DNA of 31,162 nt, taken from positions 1-31,162 of the forward strand of contig JBAUZG010000078.1 of assembly GCA_049585195.1 (NCBI GenBank). The letters are read 5' to 3'. Source of the DNA: KBS-96 sp049585195. Lineage in GTDB: Bacteria; Acidobacteriota; Terriglobia; Bryobacterales; Bryobacteraceae. Under the pieces are notes generated by a model, which was not told the DNA's origin, did not search any database, and saw only the letters and a list, made by a program, of their open reading frames with translations. Below, one piece after another: positions 1-7,467 of this stretch; positions within the stretch are counted from its first letter, which is position 1, and each line of letters opens with the position of its first letter. The translations under genes were made by a program, and so were the position numbers.

Positions 1-487
1 GGTACATCGTGTACGACATGGGGTTGTAACCCATGTTGTCGCCATAAAACTGTCCCTGGCCGGCGAGCATCACCACTTGTTGAGGATCTCTGATGGGCAG
101 CAGGCGCAAGATCAGTTGATCGACCAACGTGAAGATGGCCGTATTGGCCCCAATGCCCAGAGCAAGCGTCAGTATCGAGGCAACCGCGAAGAGCGGCGAC
201 TTTCGAAACTGCCGGAAGACGTAGGTACTGTCTTCGAACACCGCCTCCAGAGGGCGGAATCTGCTGCGATCCCGAAACTCATTCTTCATTTGCGTGACTC
301 CTCCAAATTGCTTTCTGGCCTCGTACCTCGCTTCATCCGGGCCCAGGCCCCGGCGCACAAAGCGCTCCGTAAGCAAGGCGAGATGAGCTTCCACTTCCGC
401 ATCGAACTCCCGCTCAAATGTATGGCGACCCAGTGAGCCTCGTGTCCGGGCAAGCTGCTCTTTAAGAAAATGCCAAAAGCGACTCAT
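1..487 (-). CDS. ADOP-family ABC transporter permease, N-terminal part (cut by window edge)
   Basis: Reading the minus strand from the ATG at 485-487 gives 162 codons open to the window edge. The protein begins MSRFWHFLKEQL, then has a prefix region (about residues 20-75, FEREFDAEVEAHLALL... and ARKQFGG) and a first hydrophobic segment near residues 95-115 (SPLFAVASILTLALGIGANTAIF). This prefix followed by the LALGIGANTAIF helix is the hallmark of the acidobacterial duplicated orphan permease (ADOP) family, MacB/FtsX-like permeases with no dedicated ATPase gene beside them. Its ATG overlaps the stop codon of the upstream padR gene by four bases (ATGA), so the two are probably translationally coupled. 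Transported substrate unknown. The rest of the protein, normally about 800 residues, lies outside the window. Confidence 0.9.
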   Translation of the reverse strand, partial: MSRFWHFLKEQLARTRGSLGRHTFEREFDAEVEAHLALLTERFVRRGLGPDEARYEARKQFGGVTQMKNEFRDRSRFRPLEAVFEDSTYVFRQFRKSPLFAVASILTLALGIGANTAIFTLVDQLILRLLPIRDPQQVVMLAGQGQFYGDNMGYNPMSYTMY

Positions 488-846
488 TTCACGCTCTCTG
501 CCTGCAGCACTCTCCCGATCACGCCCGAGATGCGCTCCCAGTTCTCGGTCTCCTCAGCCAGCTGCCTGCGTCCGGCCTTCGTAATCGAATAGAACTTCGC
601 CCTGCGGTTGTTTTCCGAGGCGCCCCAGCTAGAGGAAATCCAGCCCTGCTGCTGCAGGCGTAATAGAGACGTGTAGACGGTGCCCTCGTTCAATTGCAAG
701 ACATCCTCGCTCAGTTGCTCGATTCTCCGTGCGATGCCGTAACCGTGAAGCGGACCCATGACATCCAGGGTCTTGAGGATCATCAGGTCGAGGGTGCCTT
801 GCAGAACTTCAGACCTCTTCGGGTCGGGAGTTTTTCCTTTGGCCAT
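484..846 (-). CDS. PadR-family transcriptional regulator
   Basis: A 120-residue protein starting MAKGKTPDPKRSEVLQGTLDLMILKTL. The LQGTLDLMILKTL...GPLHGYGIARRIEQLS core and LNEGTVYTSLLRLQQQGWI form the PadR winged-helix DNA-binding domain (about residues 15-85), and the C-terminal helix would dimerise. The frame is open 46 codons further upstream, but that extension has no PadR similarity and would run through the promoter and palindrome, so the ATG at 844-846 is preferred. The gene overlaps the ADOP permease by four bases; padR-ADOP pairs are common in Acidobacteriota, and the regulator probably controls this operon including itself. No Shine-Dalgarno sequence precedes the ATG (see the promoter entry). 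Effector unknown. Confidence 0.92.
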   Translation of the reverse strand: MAKGKTPDPKRSEVLQGTLDLMILKTLDVMGPLHGYGIARRIEQLSEDVLQLNEGTVYTSLLRLQQQGWISSSWGASENNRRAKFYSITKAGRRQLAEETENWERISGVIGRVLQAESVK

Positions 847-854
847 TGCATAGC

Positions 855-882
855 AGCATATCACATTCCTTTGGAATGTCCA
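855..882 (-). promoter_or_regulatory. Putative padR promoter with embedded palindromic operator
   Basis: On the minus strand a -35 like TGGACA (877-882) and a -10 like TATGCT (855-860) are separated by 16 bases. The spacer carries most of a perfect inverted repeat, ACATTCC-TTT-GGAATGT (863-879). PadR proteins usually bind dyads with ATGT/ACAT half-sites, so this is the obvious autoregulatory operator: bound repressor would cover the promoter. The predicted transcript start falls within about two bases of the padR ATG, implying a near-leaderless mRNA. Promoter inferred by eye; the palindrome is exact. Confidence 0.55.
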
Positions 883-1026
883 TAGAAACGCGCTGCTTTC
901 CGTCGCAAAATGCGCAGCACAACCGCTTGCTGCCGCGCGCGGCGGTACGAATGCCTTCAGATCGACGCGCGTCTTCCGCGCCACGACAGCGAGGGAGTGG
1001 TTTTGGGATTTTGCGAGGGGAAGTGG

Positions 1027-1941
1027 CTATTCCACGGCCATTAGGAAGCTCTGCAGGTCGCTTTCGTTCACGGTGGGTTCGCCAGGCGCCACGTTGTTCA
1101 GCAGGCCCTCTTGCAGCCAGCGGTCCAGTTGCCCGACGAAATCGTACAGTTGCTCGAACGATTCAACTGTGAATAGCAGCGGCTGGTAGTGATCGATCTC
1201 GAAACATTGGTTAATCGCCCACTCTAGCTGCAGGGGATGCCGCTGGACCTCATCGGACTCGATGGCGTGCTCGAGTTCGCCAAAGCTCGACAGAAGCCCG
1301 CTGCCGTAGGCCTTGAGACCGGCGGCGGATTTCATAAGCCCGAATTCAATGGTGAACCAGAAGAAGCGCGCCATTGCGCGAATGATGCTCGAAAGAGCGT
1401 GGATGCGTTCGTGAGGATCGCTGATTCCACCGGCCACGTCCGGCGCTCTCCTGGCGCATTCGCCAAAACGCACCAGCGTGCCCGCGAACGCCGGGTCGGT
1501 ATGCATCGGCACGTGCCCCGCGATGTCGTGGAAAATATCGGGTTCAGGCAGATAGTCGAGCTTATCTCGCCGCCGGATGGTGATCGTGGTTGGGAATTGC
1601 CGGTTCCGCAAGCAATCGAAGAAGACATATGCCGGAACATAGCCACTGACTGCCTTGGCTTCGAACCCGGTTAGCGGCGAGAGGAACCGGTTCACGTCGC
1701 CTAGCTTTGGCACTCGCAAAGGGTCGAGCGACAACGCGTGTATGCCGCGAAGAAAGGCATCGTTGGCGTATCGCTTCCACCGTGGCCGCAGTCGGGAATA
1801 GAGAGTGCGCCACGTCGCGTGGTTCTCTTCCGTATAGAGCTCGTAGGGCTGCTCGATAAAAAGCTGCCCGTGCGATCGGGCCTGCTCGATGAACGGCGCT
1901 TCCGCGGTCGTCAAACCGTAGCTTTCAGTCAAGATCGCCAC
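1027..1941 (-). CDS. phhA: Phenylalanine 4-hydroxylase
   Basis: A 304-residue pterin-dependent aromatic amino acid hydroxylase, converting phenylalanine to tyrosine with tetrahydropterin, O2 and non-haem iron. The signature is PEPDIFHDIAGHVPMHTDP (residues 132-150). The predicted iron ligands are H138 and H143 in that segment and E199 in FWFTIEF. KAYGSGLLSSFGELEHA (about 210-226) is also typical. The length fits bacterial single-domain enzymes without the animal ACT regulatory domain. The start is GTG at 1939-1941, preceded by a GGAGG at 1949-1953 with a good spacing of seven bases. It follows the padR-ADOP unit's strand but is separated from it by 180 bases with its own promoter, so it looks monocistronic. 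Its recycling partner phhB is at 20817. Confidence 0.96.
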   Translation of the reverse strand: MAILTESYGLTTAEAPFIEQARSHGQLFIEQPYELYTEENHATWRTLYSRLRPRWKRYANDAFLRGIHALSLDPLRVPKLGDVNRFLSPLTGFEAKAVSGYVPAYVFFDCLRNRQFPTTITIRRRDKLDYLPEPDIFHDIAGHVPMHTDPAFAGTLVRFGECARRAPDVAGGISDPHERIHALSSIIRAMARFFWFTIEFGLMKSAAGLKAYGSGLLSSFGELEHAIESDEVQRHPLQLEWAINQCFEIDHYQPLLFTVESFEQLYDFVGQLDRWLQEGLLNNVAPGEPTVNESDLQSFLMAVE

Positions 1942-1948
1942 AACCCCG

Positions 1949-1971
1949 CCTCCGTACTTTTTATTTTACCA
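1949..1971 (-). promoter_or_regulatory. Putative phhA extended -10 promoter and ribosome binding site
   Basis: On the minus strand an extended -10 element TGGTAAAAT (1963-1971, TG-N-TAAAAT) would start transcription near 1956, giving a 15-base leader that contains the GGAGG ribosome binding site (1949-1953) for the GTG start at 1941. No convincing -35 is visible, which is usual for extended -10 promoters. The spacing of all three elements is consistent, but assigned by eye. Confidence 0.45.
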
Positions 1972-2056
1972 TATAGCACCACCGCCAAGTGGGTCTTTGT
2001 GTTTTCGCTTGCGGCCCTCAAATTGCTCACACGCGATGAGGAATCGACATCCTTTT

Positions 2057-2086
2057 GTCGCTTAAGAAGGTGTGGCGCTAAGCGAC
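2057..2086. repeat. Inverted repeat (8-bp stem, 14-base loop)
   Basis: GTCGCTTA (2057-2064) and TAAGCGAC (2079-2086) are exact reverse complements around a 14-base loop. No T-run follows on either strand, so it is not a standard intrinsic terminator. It ends 46 bases before the ATG of the 47-residue reading frame at 2133 and could be a protein-binding dyad or a leader hairpin for it. Role inferred, not shown. Confidence 0.5.
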
Positions 2087-2132
2087 TAAACAGCGGTCGC
2101 GCTTGGCGCCAGTCAATACAAGGAGATTTGTC

Positions 2133-2276
2133 ATGCCAGGAGAGCGCCAGAAGTCTGCGCCGAAGCAGCCTGAGGCGGGTTTTGTTCTCGCGAGAGCAAT
2201 GTGGAAACGAATGTTTGTTCCATTCGTTACTCTTTATCTGTCTTACTTTGCCGTCGCATTTAAGCTCTTGGCATAG
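2133..2276 (+). CDS. Small putative single-span membrane protein (47 aa)
   Basis: An ATG at 2133-2135 is preceded by AAGGAG (2120-2125) at a spacing of seven bases, one of the best ribosome binding sites in the window. The 47-residue product begins MPGERQKSAPKQPEAG, a polar and basic N-terminus, and ends with a hydrophobic helix of about 20 residues (FVPFVTLYLSYFAVAFKLLA), so it would be a single-span membrane mini-protein with a positively charged, probably cytoplasmic N-terminus (KRM just before the helix). I do not recognise a family. It stands alone between divergent genes, 129 bases before the secreted TPR gene. Coding is inferred from the ribosome binding site and the organised charge and hydrophobicity pattern; a chance frame cannot be excluded. 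Confidence 0.5.
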   Translation: MPGERQKSAPKQPEAGFVLARAMWKRMFVPFVTLYLSYFAVAFKLLA

Positions 2277-2405
2277 CTGGCGAGCAGAACCTGTTTGCCT
2301 TAAGCACTTCTCATTAAGCCGGTAATTTCGGCGACGCCCTTTCTAACCAGCGCGAACCCGAGGAACGAAGAATTGTGATACAGTTCCGCCTAACGGGGTG
2401 GAGCT

Positions 2406-3551
2406 ATGAAACCATTCTTGCGTAAATTCTGGTTGCGAGCGACTACGCTGTGCCTGGTGCTATCACCTGTATTCGCTGGACAGCTTTCCGTCGATACAGC
2501 CAGCCCCGAAGGAAAGCAGATGGCGGCCATCGAGCATGAAACGGACCCGGCCAAGAAGCGAGCCATGCTGGAAGAGTTCGCAACAAACTTTTCCAAGCAG
2601 CCGATATCCGCCTGGGCCGACACGCAACTCCAGGCGCTCGATCTGCAGGCTCAACAATACGACAAAGTCATTGCCGCGGGCCAGGCGGCGCTCGCCGTCG
2701 ATCCCAACAATCTGGAAGCGTCGTACAACAATCTGAAAGCGGCTGAAGCCAAGGGGGACATCGACGGCATCGCCAAATGGTCAGGCGATACATCGAAAAT
2801 TGCGCGGGGCGTGGAACAGTCGGCAAGTCCATCCGATTCGGGCGCGAAAGCCCGGATCGATTATGCGAAGCAGGTCGATACATATACAGAGTACGCGGTG
2901 TACGCCGCATCGCTCAAGACGACAGACCCTAAGCAAATCGTGACTCTAGTGGAATCGCTCGAGCAACGCAATCCGCAGAGCCCTTATTTGAGCCAGGCCT
3001 ACGGAAGGTACTTGAATGCGTTGCGGCAATCCGGCCAAGCCGATAAGGCCGGCGAGGCCGCGGAGCGCCAGCTTCAACGCGATCCGAACAGCGAAGATGC
3101 GTTGCTCGTTGCCGCCGGGTTTAACATGCAGGCGAAGCAGGATCAGAAGGCTGCCTCGTACGCCGGCAAGTTGATCCAGGTGATGCAGTCCAAGCCCAAG
3201 CCCGATGGAATGAGCGACGCGGATTGGGACAAGAAAAAGGCAACGACGCTGGGACTCGCTTATTGGATTGATGGCGTGAGCTCGAGCAATCTACATCAAT
3301 ATTCGGACGCCGATAAAGCGCTGCGTCAGGCTTTGCCGCTGGTTAAAGACAATCAGGAGGTGCTCGGCATGTGCCTGTTCCACCTCGGGCTCTCCGATTA
3401 CCAGCTCGGCAAGTCGACCAAGAACCGGGCACTGATTCAGCAGGCCTTGAAGTATTCGCAACAATCGGCGGCCATCAAGAGCCCTTTGCAAACCCAAGCA
3501 CAGAATAATGTGGCCGCCATCCGGAGGGCGCTCGGAGGGGCAGCCCATTAG
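2406..3551 (+). CDS. Secreted tetratricopeptide-repeat protein
   Basis: A 381-residue protein. Residues 1-25 (MKPFLRKFWLRATTLCLVLSPVFAG) form a Sec signal peptide with a basic start, hydrophobic core and small residues at the likely cleavage site. The rest is helical and alanine/glutamine-rich with TPR-like units, for example YDKVIAAGQAALAVDPNNLEASYN (about 82-105), a unit near ADKAGEAAERQLQRDPNSEDALLVAAG (about 213-239), and YSDADKALRQALPLVKDNQEVLGMCLFHLG (about 299-328). It probably acts as a periplasmic scaffold; no catalytic motif is visible. It shares the motifs HExDPxKKR and ADWDKxK, in the same order, with the secreted protein at 27376, so the two are paralogues. The ATG has only a short-spaced GGAG before it. 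It is followed after 11 bases by the gmhB-like gene on the same strand and may be co-transcribed with it. Confidence 0.82.
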   Translation: MKPFLRKFWLRATTLCLVLSPVFAGQLSVDTASPEGKQMAAIEHETDPAKKRAMLEEFATNFSKQPISAWADTQLQALDLQAQQYDKVIAAGQAALAVDPNNLEASYNNLKAAEAKGDIDGIAKWSGDTSKIARGVEQSASPSDSGAKARIDYAKQVDTYTEYAVYAASLKTTDPKQIVTLVESLEQRNPQSPYLSQAYGRYLNALRQSGQADKAGEAAERQLQRDPNSEDALLVAAGFNMQAKQDQKAASYAGKLIQVMQSKPKPDGMSDADWDKKKATTLGLAYWIDGVSSSNLHQYSDADKALRQALPLVKDNQEVLGMCLFHLGLSDYQLGKSTKNRALIQQALKYSQQSAAIKSPLQTQAQNNVAAIRRALGGAAH

Positions 3552-3562
3552 AATCAGGTTGA

Positions 3563-4204
3563 TTGGGCAACTCTCCGCGTAGAGCGTTTTTCTTCGATCG
3601 CGACGGAACGCTGATTGTCGATTGCGGGTACATACGAAATCCATCCGATGTCGAGTTACTGCCGGGCGTGGTGGAGACGCTCGCCGAGTTGCGCCGGCGC
3701 GGATTTCTGCTGGTTGTGGTCAGTAATCAGTCCGGTATTAGCCGCGGGCTCATCACAAAAGATGAAGCTCAGGCCGTAGCCGGCCGCTTCCGCGAGCTCT
3801 TGGAAGGGCGGGGAATCGCTCTCGACGGAGTCTACGAGTGTCCCCATGCGCCCGCCGCCAATTGCGATTGCCGCAAGCCCGAGCCCGGAATGCTGTTACA
3901 AGCTGCCAGGGAGCTGGATATCGACCTCGAGCGGAGCTACATGGTGGGAGACAAGTCTAGCGACTGCGAAGCGGGCGCTCGCGCTGGGTGCTCGCCCGTG
4001 CTGATCGTCAACGAGGCTCCGCTAGGCGAACTTCGTCACAACCACTCCCTCGCGGTCGTGGCTCGGAAACGAAGCTTGTGGATTCAACTGTTTGGCCGAG
4101 CCGCGCACGCAAGTAAGCGGTCCGGTGACGAAGTTCGGCTAGCGGCGGCGTCCGGGGCCTGGACCGTTATCAGAAATATATCCGAGTTGCTGCAGTTGAT
4201 TTAA
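3563..4204 (+). CDS. gmhB: HAD-family D-glycero-D-manno-heptose-1,7-bisphosphate 7-phosphatase (GmhB-like)
   Basis: A 213-residue HAD phosphatase. AFFFDRDGTLIVD (residues 8-20) holds the nucleophile and acid Asp pair D12 and D14; SNQSGISRG (54-62) is motif II; CPHAP (93-97) plus CDCRKP (101-106) give the C-x-H...C-x-C zinc site of the GmhB/HisB-N subfamily; MVGDKSSD (127-134) is the Mg-binding motif IV with D130. GmhB removes the 7-phosphate during ADP-heptose synthesis for the lipopolysaccharide core, consistent with lpxC in the window. HisB-N is the main alternative, but no histidine genes are near. The C-terminus runs about 25-30 residues beyond typical GmhB. The start is TTG at 3563 (no ATG fits before the DRDGT motif). 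Its stop overlaps the stop of the convergent ABC-F gene. Confidence 0.85.
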   Translation: MGNSPRRAFFFDRDGTLIVDCGYIRNPSDVELLPGVVETLAELRRRGFLLVVVSNQSGISRGLITKDEAQAVAGRFRELLEGRGIALDGVYECPHAPAANCDCRKPEPGMLLQAARELDIDLERSYMVGDKSSDCEAGARAGCSPVLIVNEAPLGELRHNHSLAVVARKRSLWIQLFGRAAHASKRSGDEVRLAAASGAWTVIRNISELLQLI

Positions 4205-5802
4205 CGCTGCGCGGCAGCCATGTACTCTTCGTACGGCCCGACAAAGTCTTCGATTGTTCGATCGTGAAAATGCCAGATGCGGCTGGCGACTTCGTCAATC
4301 AGGTCTTCATCGTGCGTGACCAGTAGCACGGTGCCTTCATATTTTTGTAAAGCGATGTTCAGCGCATTGATCGATTCGAGGTCAAGATGATTTGTGGGCT
4401 CGTCAAAAACCAGGATATTGGGCTTCTGCAGCATCAATTTGCAAAAAATCAGCCGAGCCGCTTCTCCTCCCGAGAGGGCATCGGTGGGCTTCAGCCCTTC
4501 CTCGCCGCGGAAGAGCATCTGACCGAGCAGTCCGCGGATCTCTTCGCGGCTGGCCTGGGGATCGTGCGAGTGCAGCCACTCTTCTACCGTCGTGCCGTTC
4601 GGGATGCTGCTCCGATGATCCTGCGCGAAATAGCCGACTTGGGCTTCGTGGCCCCACTCGACTTCGCCGGAATCGATTCCTACGTCGGCGTCGGTTACGC
4701 CGGGAGCATTCGCGAGTAACGCCTTGAGCAGGGTCGTCTTGCCCGCGCCGTTCCGGCCCATAATCGCCACCTTTTGGCCGCGATGAACAGCAGCCGTGAA
4801 GCCGGTGATGACTTCGAAGCCGTCATAACCCTTCACCACGTTCTTGAATTCAAGCGCGTGACGGCCTGATGGACGCTTTTGATCGAAGCGGATGTAGGGC
4901 CGCTGTATGTTCGAGCGGGCTAGGTCCTGCGTCTGGAGACGCTCGACTTCCTTTTTGCGGGAAGTTACTTGACTGGCTCGAGTGCCCGCCGAAAAACGGG
5001 CGATAAATTCGTTGAGCTGCGCGATTTTTTTCTCCCTTTGCGCATTCTCAGATTCAATTCGCGCCCGGATCTGCGTCTTCTGCAGGACCATGTCGTCGTA
5101 ACCGCCGGTGTAGGTGATGATGGTTTGATAATCGATATCGGCAGTGTGCGTCGAGACGCTATTTAAAAAGTGCCGGTCGTGCGAAATCACGATCAGCGCG
5201 CCCTCATACCGCACCAAAAAGTCCTGCAGCCAGTGAATGGATTCAAGGTCAAGATAATTTGTGGGCTCATCGAGCAGCAATGCTTGTGGATGGCCAAACA
5301 ACGCTTGCGCCAGTAAGACCCGGACCTTTTGGCCGCCCTGGAGCTCACCCATCTTGCGGTCGTGCAGGTTCTCGCGGATATCGAGGCCATCCAGTAGGAC
5401 TGCCGCATCGCTCTCAGCCGTGTAGCCGTCCTCTTCCGCCACGATGCCTTCCAGTTCGCCCAGCCTCATGCCGTCGGCATCAGTCAGCTCCGGCTTCGCG
5501 TAAAGCTGTTCCCGTTCTTCGAGCGCCCGCCATAGTGGCTGATTGCCCATCACTACTGTGTCGATCACGCGAAACTTGTCGAATTCAAATTGATCCTGTC
5601 GCAGAACGCCGACTTTCTTCGGCCGGACGATCGCACCCTTCTGCGGTTCAAGCTCGCCCGAGAGCAACTTCATGAAAGTGGTTTTTCCGGCGCCATTAGG
5701 GCCCGTTAATCCATACCGGCGGCCGGCCTGAAACGTTGTAGTAACGTCCTCGAACAGGATCTTCCCGCCGTACCGCATACTTACATTGCTTACGGAAATC
5801 AT
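4201..5802 (-). CDS. ybiT: ABC-F family ATPase, YbiT-type
   Basis: A 533-residue soluble protein with two ABC ATPase domains and no membrane segments. The first domain has Walker A GPNGAGKTT (34-42), signature LQGGQKVR and Walker B LLLDEPTNYLD; the second has GRNGAGKTT, LSGGEAAR and ILVFDEPTNHLD. A charged helical linker (ENAQREKKIAQLNEFIARFSAG) separates them. The N-terminal MISVSNVSMRYGGKILFEDV, VLRQDQFEF and the overall length match E. coli YbiT, an ABC-F factor acting on the ribosome. The frame stays open 33 codons upstream to a GTG, but the extension is not conserved family sequence, so the ATG at 5800-5802 is used; it has no clear ribosome binding site. The 3' end is convergent with gmhB: TAA codons on the two strands share bases 4202-4203 of TTAA, leaving no room for a terminator. 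Confidence 0.93.
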   Translation of the reverse strand: MISVSNVSMRYGGKILFEDVTTTFQAGRRYGLTGPNGAGKTTFMKLLSGELEPQKGAIVRPKKVGVLRQDQFEFDKFRVIDTVVMGNQPLWRALEEREQLYAKPELTDADGMRLGELEGIVAEEDGYTAESDAAVLLDGLDIRENLHDRKMGELQGGQKVRVLLAQALFGHPQALLLDEPTNYLDLESIHWLQDFLVRYEGALIVISHDRHFLNSVSTHTADIDYQTIITYTGGYDDMVLQKTQIRARIESENAQREKKIAQLNEFIARFSAGTRASQVTSRKKEVERLQTQDLARSNIQRPYIRFDQKRPSGRHALEFKNVVKGYDGFEVITGFTAAVHRGQKVAIMGRNGAGKTTLLKALLANAPGVTDADVGIDSGEVEWGHEAQVGYFAQDHRSSIPNGTTVEEWLHSHDPQASREEIRGLLGQMLFRGEEGLKPTDALSGGEAARLIFCKLMLQKPNILVFDEPTNHLDLESINALNIALQKYEGTVLLVTHDEDLIDEVASRIWHFHDRTIEDFVGPYEEYMAAAQR

Positions 5803-5860
5803 GATTGGTAAACCAGCCGGAGGCAACGAACGCTCTCGCCTCCCAAGGTGGGAATACCTA

Positions 5861-5886
5861 TAGTGTAGCGAATTAGTGTAGCGAAT
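5861..5886. repeat. 13-bp perfect tandem duplication
   Basis: TAGTGTAGCGAAT occurs twice head to tail (5861-5873 and 5874-5886). It sits in the 166-base gap between cheB and the ABC-F gene, 58-84 bases upstream of the latter's ATG. On the minus strand each copy carries TACACT, a passable -10 hexamer, so the duplication doubles a possible promoter element. No good -35 is visible. Confidence 0.7.
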
Positions 5887-5968
5887 TCCGCTCGGTAACA
5901 CTCAGATTAGTGAACCGCTGGATAGGTTTGGCGATTGCCGGTTGTTAGACGAGCCGGCCCTTGGCGCG

Positions 5969-7018
5969 TCAAACCCGGGCCGCTTTCGTGAGAATCGCCG
6001 AAGCCATTTGGCCCAGCGGCAAGACATGATCGGCCGCACCGAGCCGAATTGCCTCTTTGGGCATGCCGAAAACAACGCAACTTGCCTCGTCCTGAACGAC
6101 TGTGGTTGCACCCGCTTTTTTCATTTCGAGAAGGCCCTGCGCTCCATCCGATCCCATTCCCGTCAAAAGGGCTCCGACCGCTTTACCCTTAGTTGCGTTC
6201 GCGACCGAGGTGAACATTACGTCGACGGAGGGGCGTTGGTAACACACAAGAGGCCCGTCTTTTACTTCGACGCGATACGAATCTCCCGTTCTGCGGACCA
6301 CCAAATGGAAGTTGCCGGGCGCGAGTAGAGCCAACCCAGGGTGGAGGGTATCTCCGTCGGCAGCCTCTTTCACTTCAATCGCGCAGGCATCATTGAGGCG
6401 CTTTGCAAATGCGGCCGAGAAGACAGGCGGGATGTGTTGAGTGATGACAATGGCGGGGCTACCGGCAGGCATTCTTGTTAAAACCTTGTGAATCGCTTCC
6501 GTTCCGCCGGTCGAGGCGCCAATCGCGATGATGGTCGATTGATCGAAGTTTCTTGAAGGCGGCTCAGGAGCGGCGTCATTTTGGGGCAGTGTCTCGATCT
6601 CTCTCGAGATGCGCGACGCGGCGGCTGCGCGTACCTTGGCAGCCAAACTCATTCGCAAATCGCCAACCGAATAAGGGCCGGCGGGCTTGGCGAGCACTTC
6701 CACGGCACCCGACTGGAGCGCCTGAAGAGTTGCTTCGCAGGAGCTCTGACCGAGCGAGCTGATTACGATTACAGGAAGCGGATGATAGTGCATCAACTTT
6801 TTCAAGAAGGTCAGCCCATCCATGCGAGGCATCTCGATGTCCAAGGTGAGAACGTCCGGCTTGAGAGCGAGTACTTTATCGCGCGCAATGAAGGGATCGG
6901 GCGCTGTGCCAACGACCTCGAGATCAGTTTCGGCGGAGATCGCTTCAGTCAGGATTTTGCGCACGATTGCCGAATCGTCGACAATCAGAACCCGGATCTT
7001 CCGGCCGTTGATCGTCAA
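5969..7018 (-). CDS. cheB: Chemotaxis protein-glutamate methylesterase/deamidase CheB
   Basis: A two-domain response regulator that demethylates chemoreceptors when phosphorylated. Counting from the TTG at 7016-7018, the receiver domain (about 1-120) has VLIVDDS, phospho-acceptor D60 in TLDIEMPRMDG and AKPAG. The C-terminal esterase domain (about 160-345) has the catalytic triad S169 (GASTGGTEA), H195 (TQHIPP) and D291 (TGMGSDGA). A TTG four codons upstream (7028-7030) is also possible, but the inner TTG overlaps the cheX stop as TTGA and has GGGAG six bases ahead, so it is preferred (349 aa). It is the last gene of the che operon. Confidence 0.96.
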   Translation of the reverse strand: MTINGRKIRVLIVDDSAIVRKILTEAISAETDLEVVGTAPDPFIARDKVLALKPDVLTLDIEMPRMDGLTFLKKLMHYHPLPVIVISSLGQSSCEATLQALQSGAVEVLAKPAGPYSVGDLRMSLAAKVRAAAASRISREIETLPQNDAAPEPPSRNFDQSTIIAIGASTGGTEAIHKVLTRMPAGSPAIVITQHIPPVFSAAFAKRLNDACAIEVKEAADGDTLHPGLALLAPGNFHLVVRRTGDSYRVEVKDGPLVCYQRPSVDVMFTSVANATKGKAVGALLTGMGSDGAQGLLEMKKAGATTVVQDEASCVVFGMPKEAIRLGAADHVLPLGQMASAILTKAARV

Positions 7019-7467
7019 GCGGTCTCCCAATCAAGCCACAGAGCCAGAGCGCCGTCGTCGAGCTGAAAAATCGAAGCCACAGTGTGATTGCGCCACTGCC
7101 CGTTCCAGTCCGCCGGCTCGGGCTCGGGATGAGAGAGCGCGAACCGTTCTTCTCGAGCCAAGCGGCTCAGCACGTTCCCGCAAATCATGTTTGTCATTTC
7201 GCCGAGAACTTCAACGCACTGCGACTCGGTGATTGTCTCCGGTTCCGCTCCGAGGAAACTTTCAGCGAGGACGCGGGCCGTTTGAAGCGGAGCGCGAACA
7301 CCGACAGACCCCGAACGCGTGCCTCGAAAATCCAGGCGAGTGCAGACCCAGTCATCGCCTGCCGGCGGCTCCCGATCCGTCGATCCGGCAACGCCGGTAA
7401 AGTACATGGTTTCGAGGACCTCGGAAGCAGACTCGGCCAAGGCTCCGGTCAAATCAACTGTGTTCAT
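7015..7467 (-). CDS. cheX: CheX-type CheY-P phosphatase
   Basis: A 150-residue protein. The segment EVLGEMTNMICGN (residues 86-98) fits the CheC/CheX/FliY phosphatase consensus ExxN-x22-P, with E90, N93 and P116. CheX proteins have one such site, bind CheY-P as a dimer and hydrolyse its acyl phosphate, ending the signal. The N-terminal half (ASEVLETMYFTG) is also family-like. It starts inside cheY (14-base overlap) and its stop overlaps cheB. A CheC, the usual CheD partner, is absent from the cluster. Confidence 0.85.
   Translation of the reverse strand: MNTVDLTGALAESASEVLETMYFTGVAGSTDREPPAGDDWVCTRLDFRGTRSGSVGVRAPLQTARVLAESFLGAEPETITESQCVEVLGEMTNMICGNVLSRLAREERFALSHPEPEPADWNGQWRNHTVASIFQLDDGALALWLDWETA

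Larger units (their letters stand above)
1942..2405. other. 464-base stretch between phhA and TPR gene
   Basis: This gap between divergent genes holds the phhA start signals at its left end, a perfect 8-bp stem-loop (2057-2086), and one short plus-strand reading frame with a strong ribosome binding site (2133-2276). A longer open frame covering 1738-2325 overlaps phhA antisense and has no coding character. I see no tRNA, repeat or mobile element here. Confidence 0.6.

Noticed and set aside
1738..2325. Long plus-strand frame (195 codons)
   Set aside because: It runs antisense through the 5' end of phhA, has no ribosome binding site and shows no domain; it also covers the better supported mini-protein in another frame.
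5803..5901. 33-residue N-terminal extension of the ABC-F protein
   Set aside because: Covers the 13-bp tandem repeat and is not present in the YbiT-type family; the ATG at 5802 matches the usual N-terminus.
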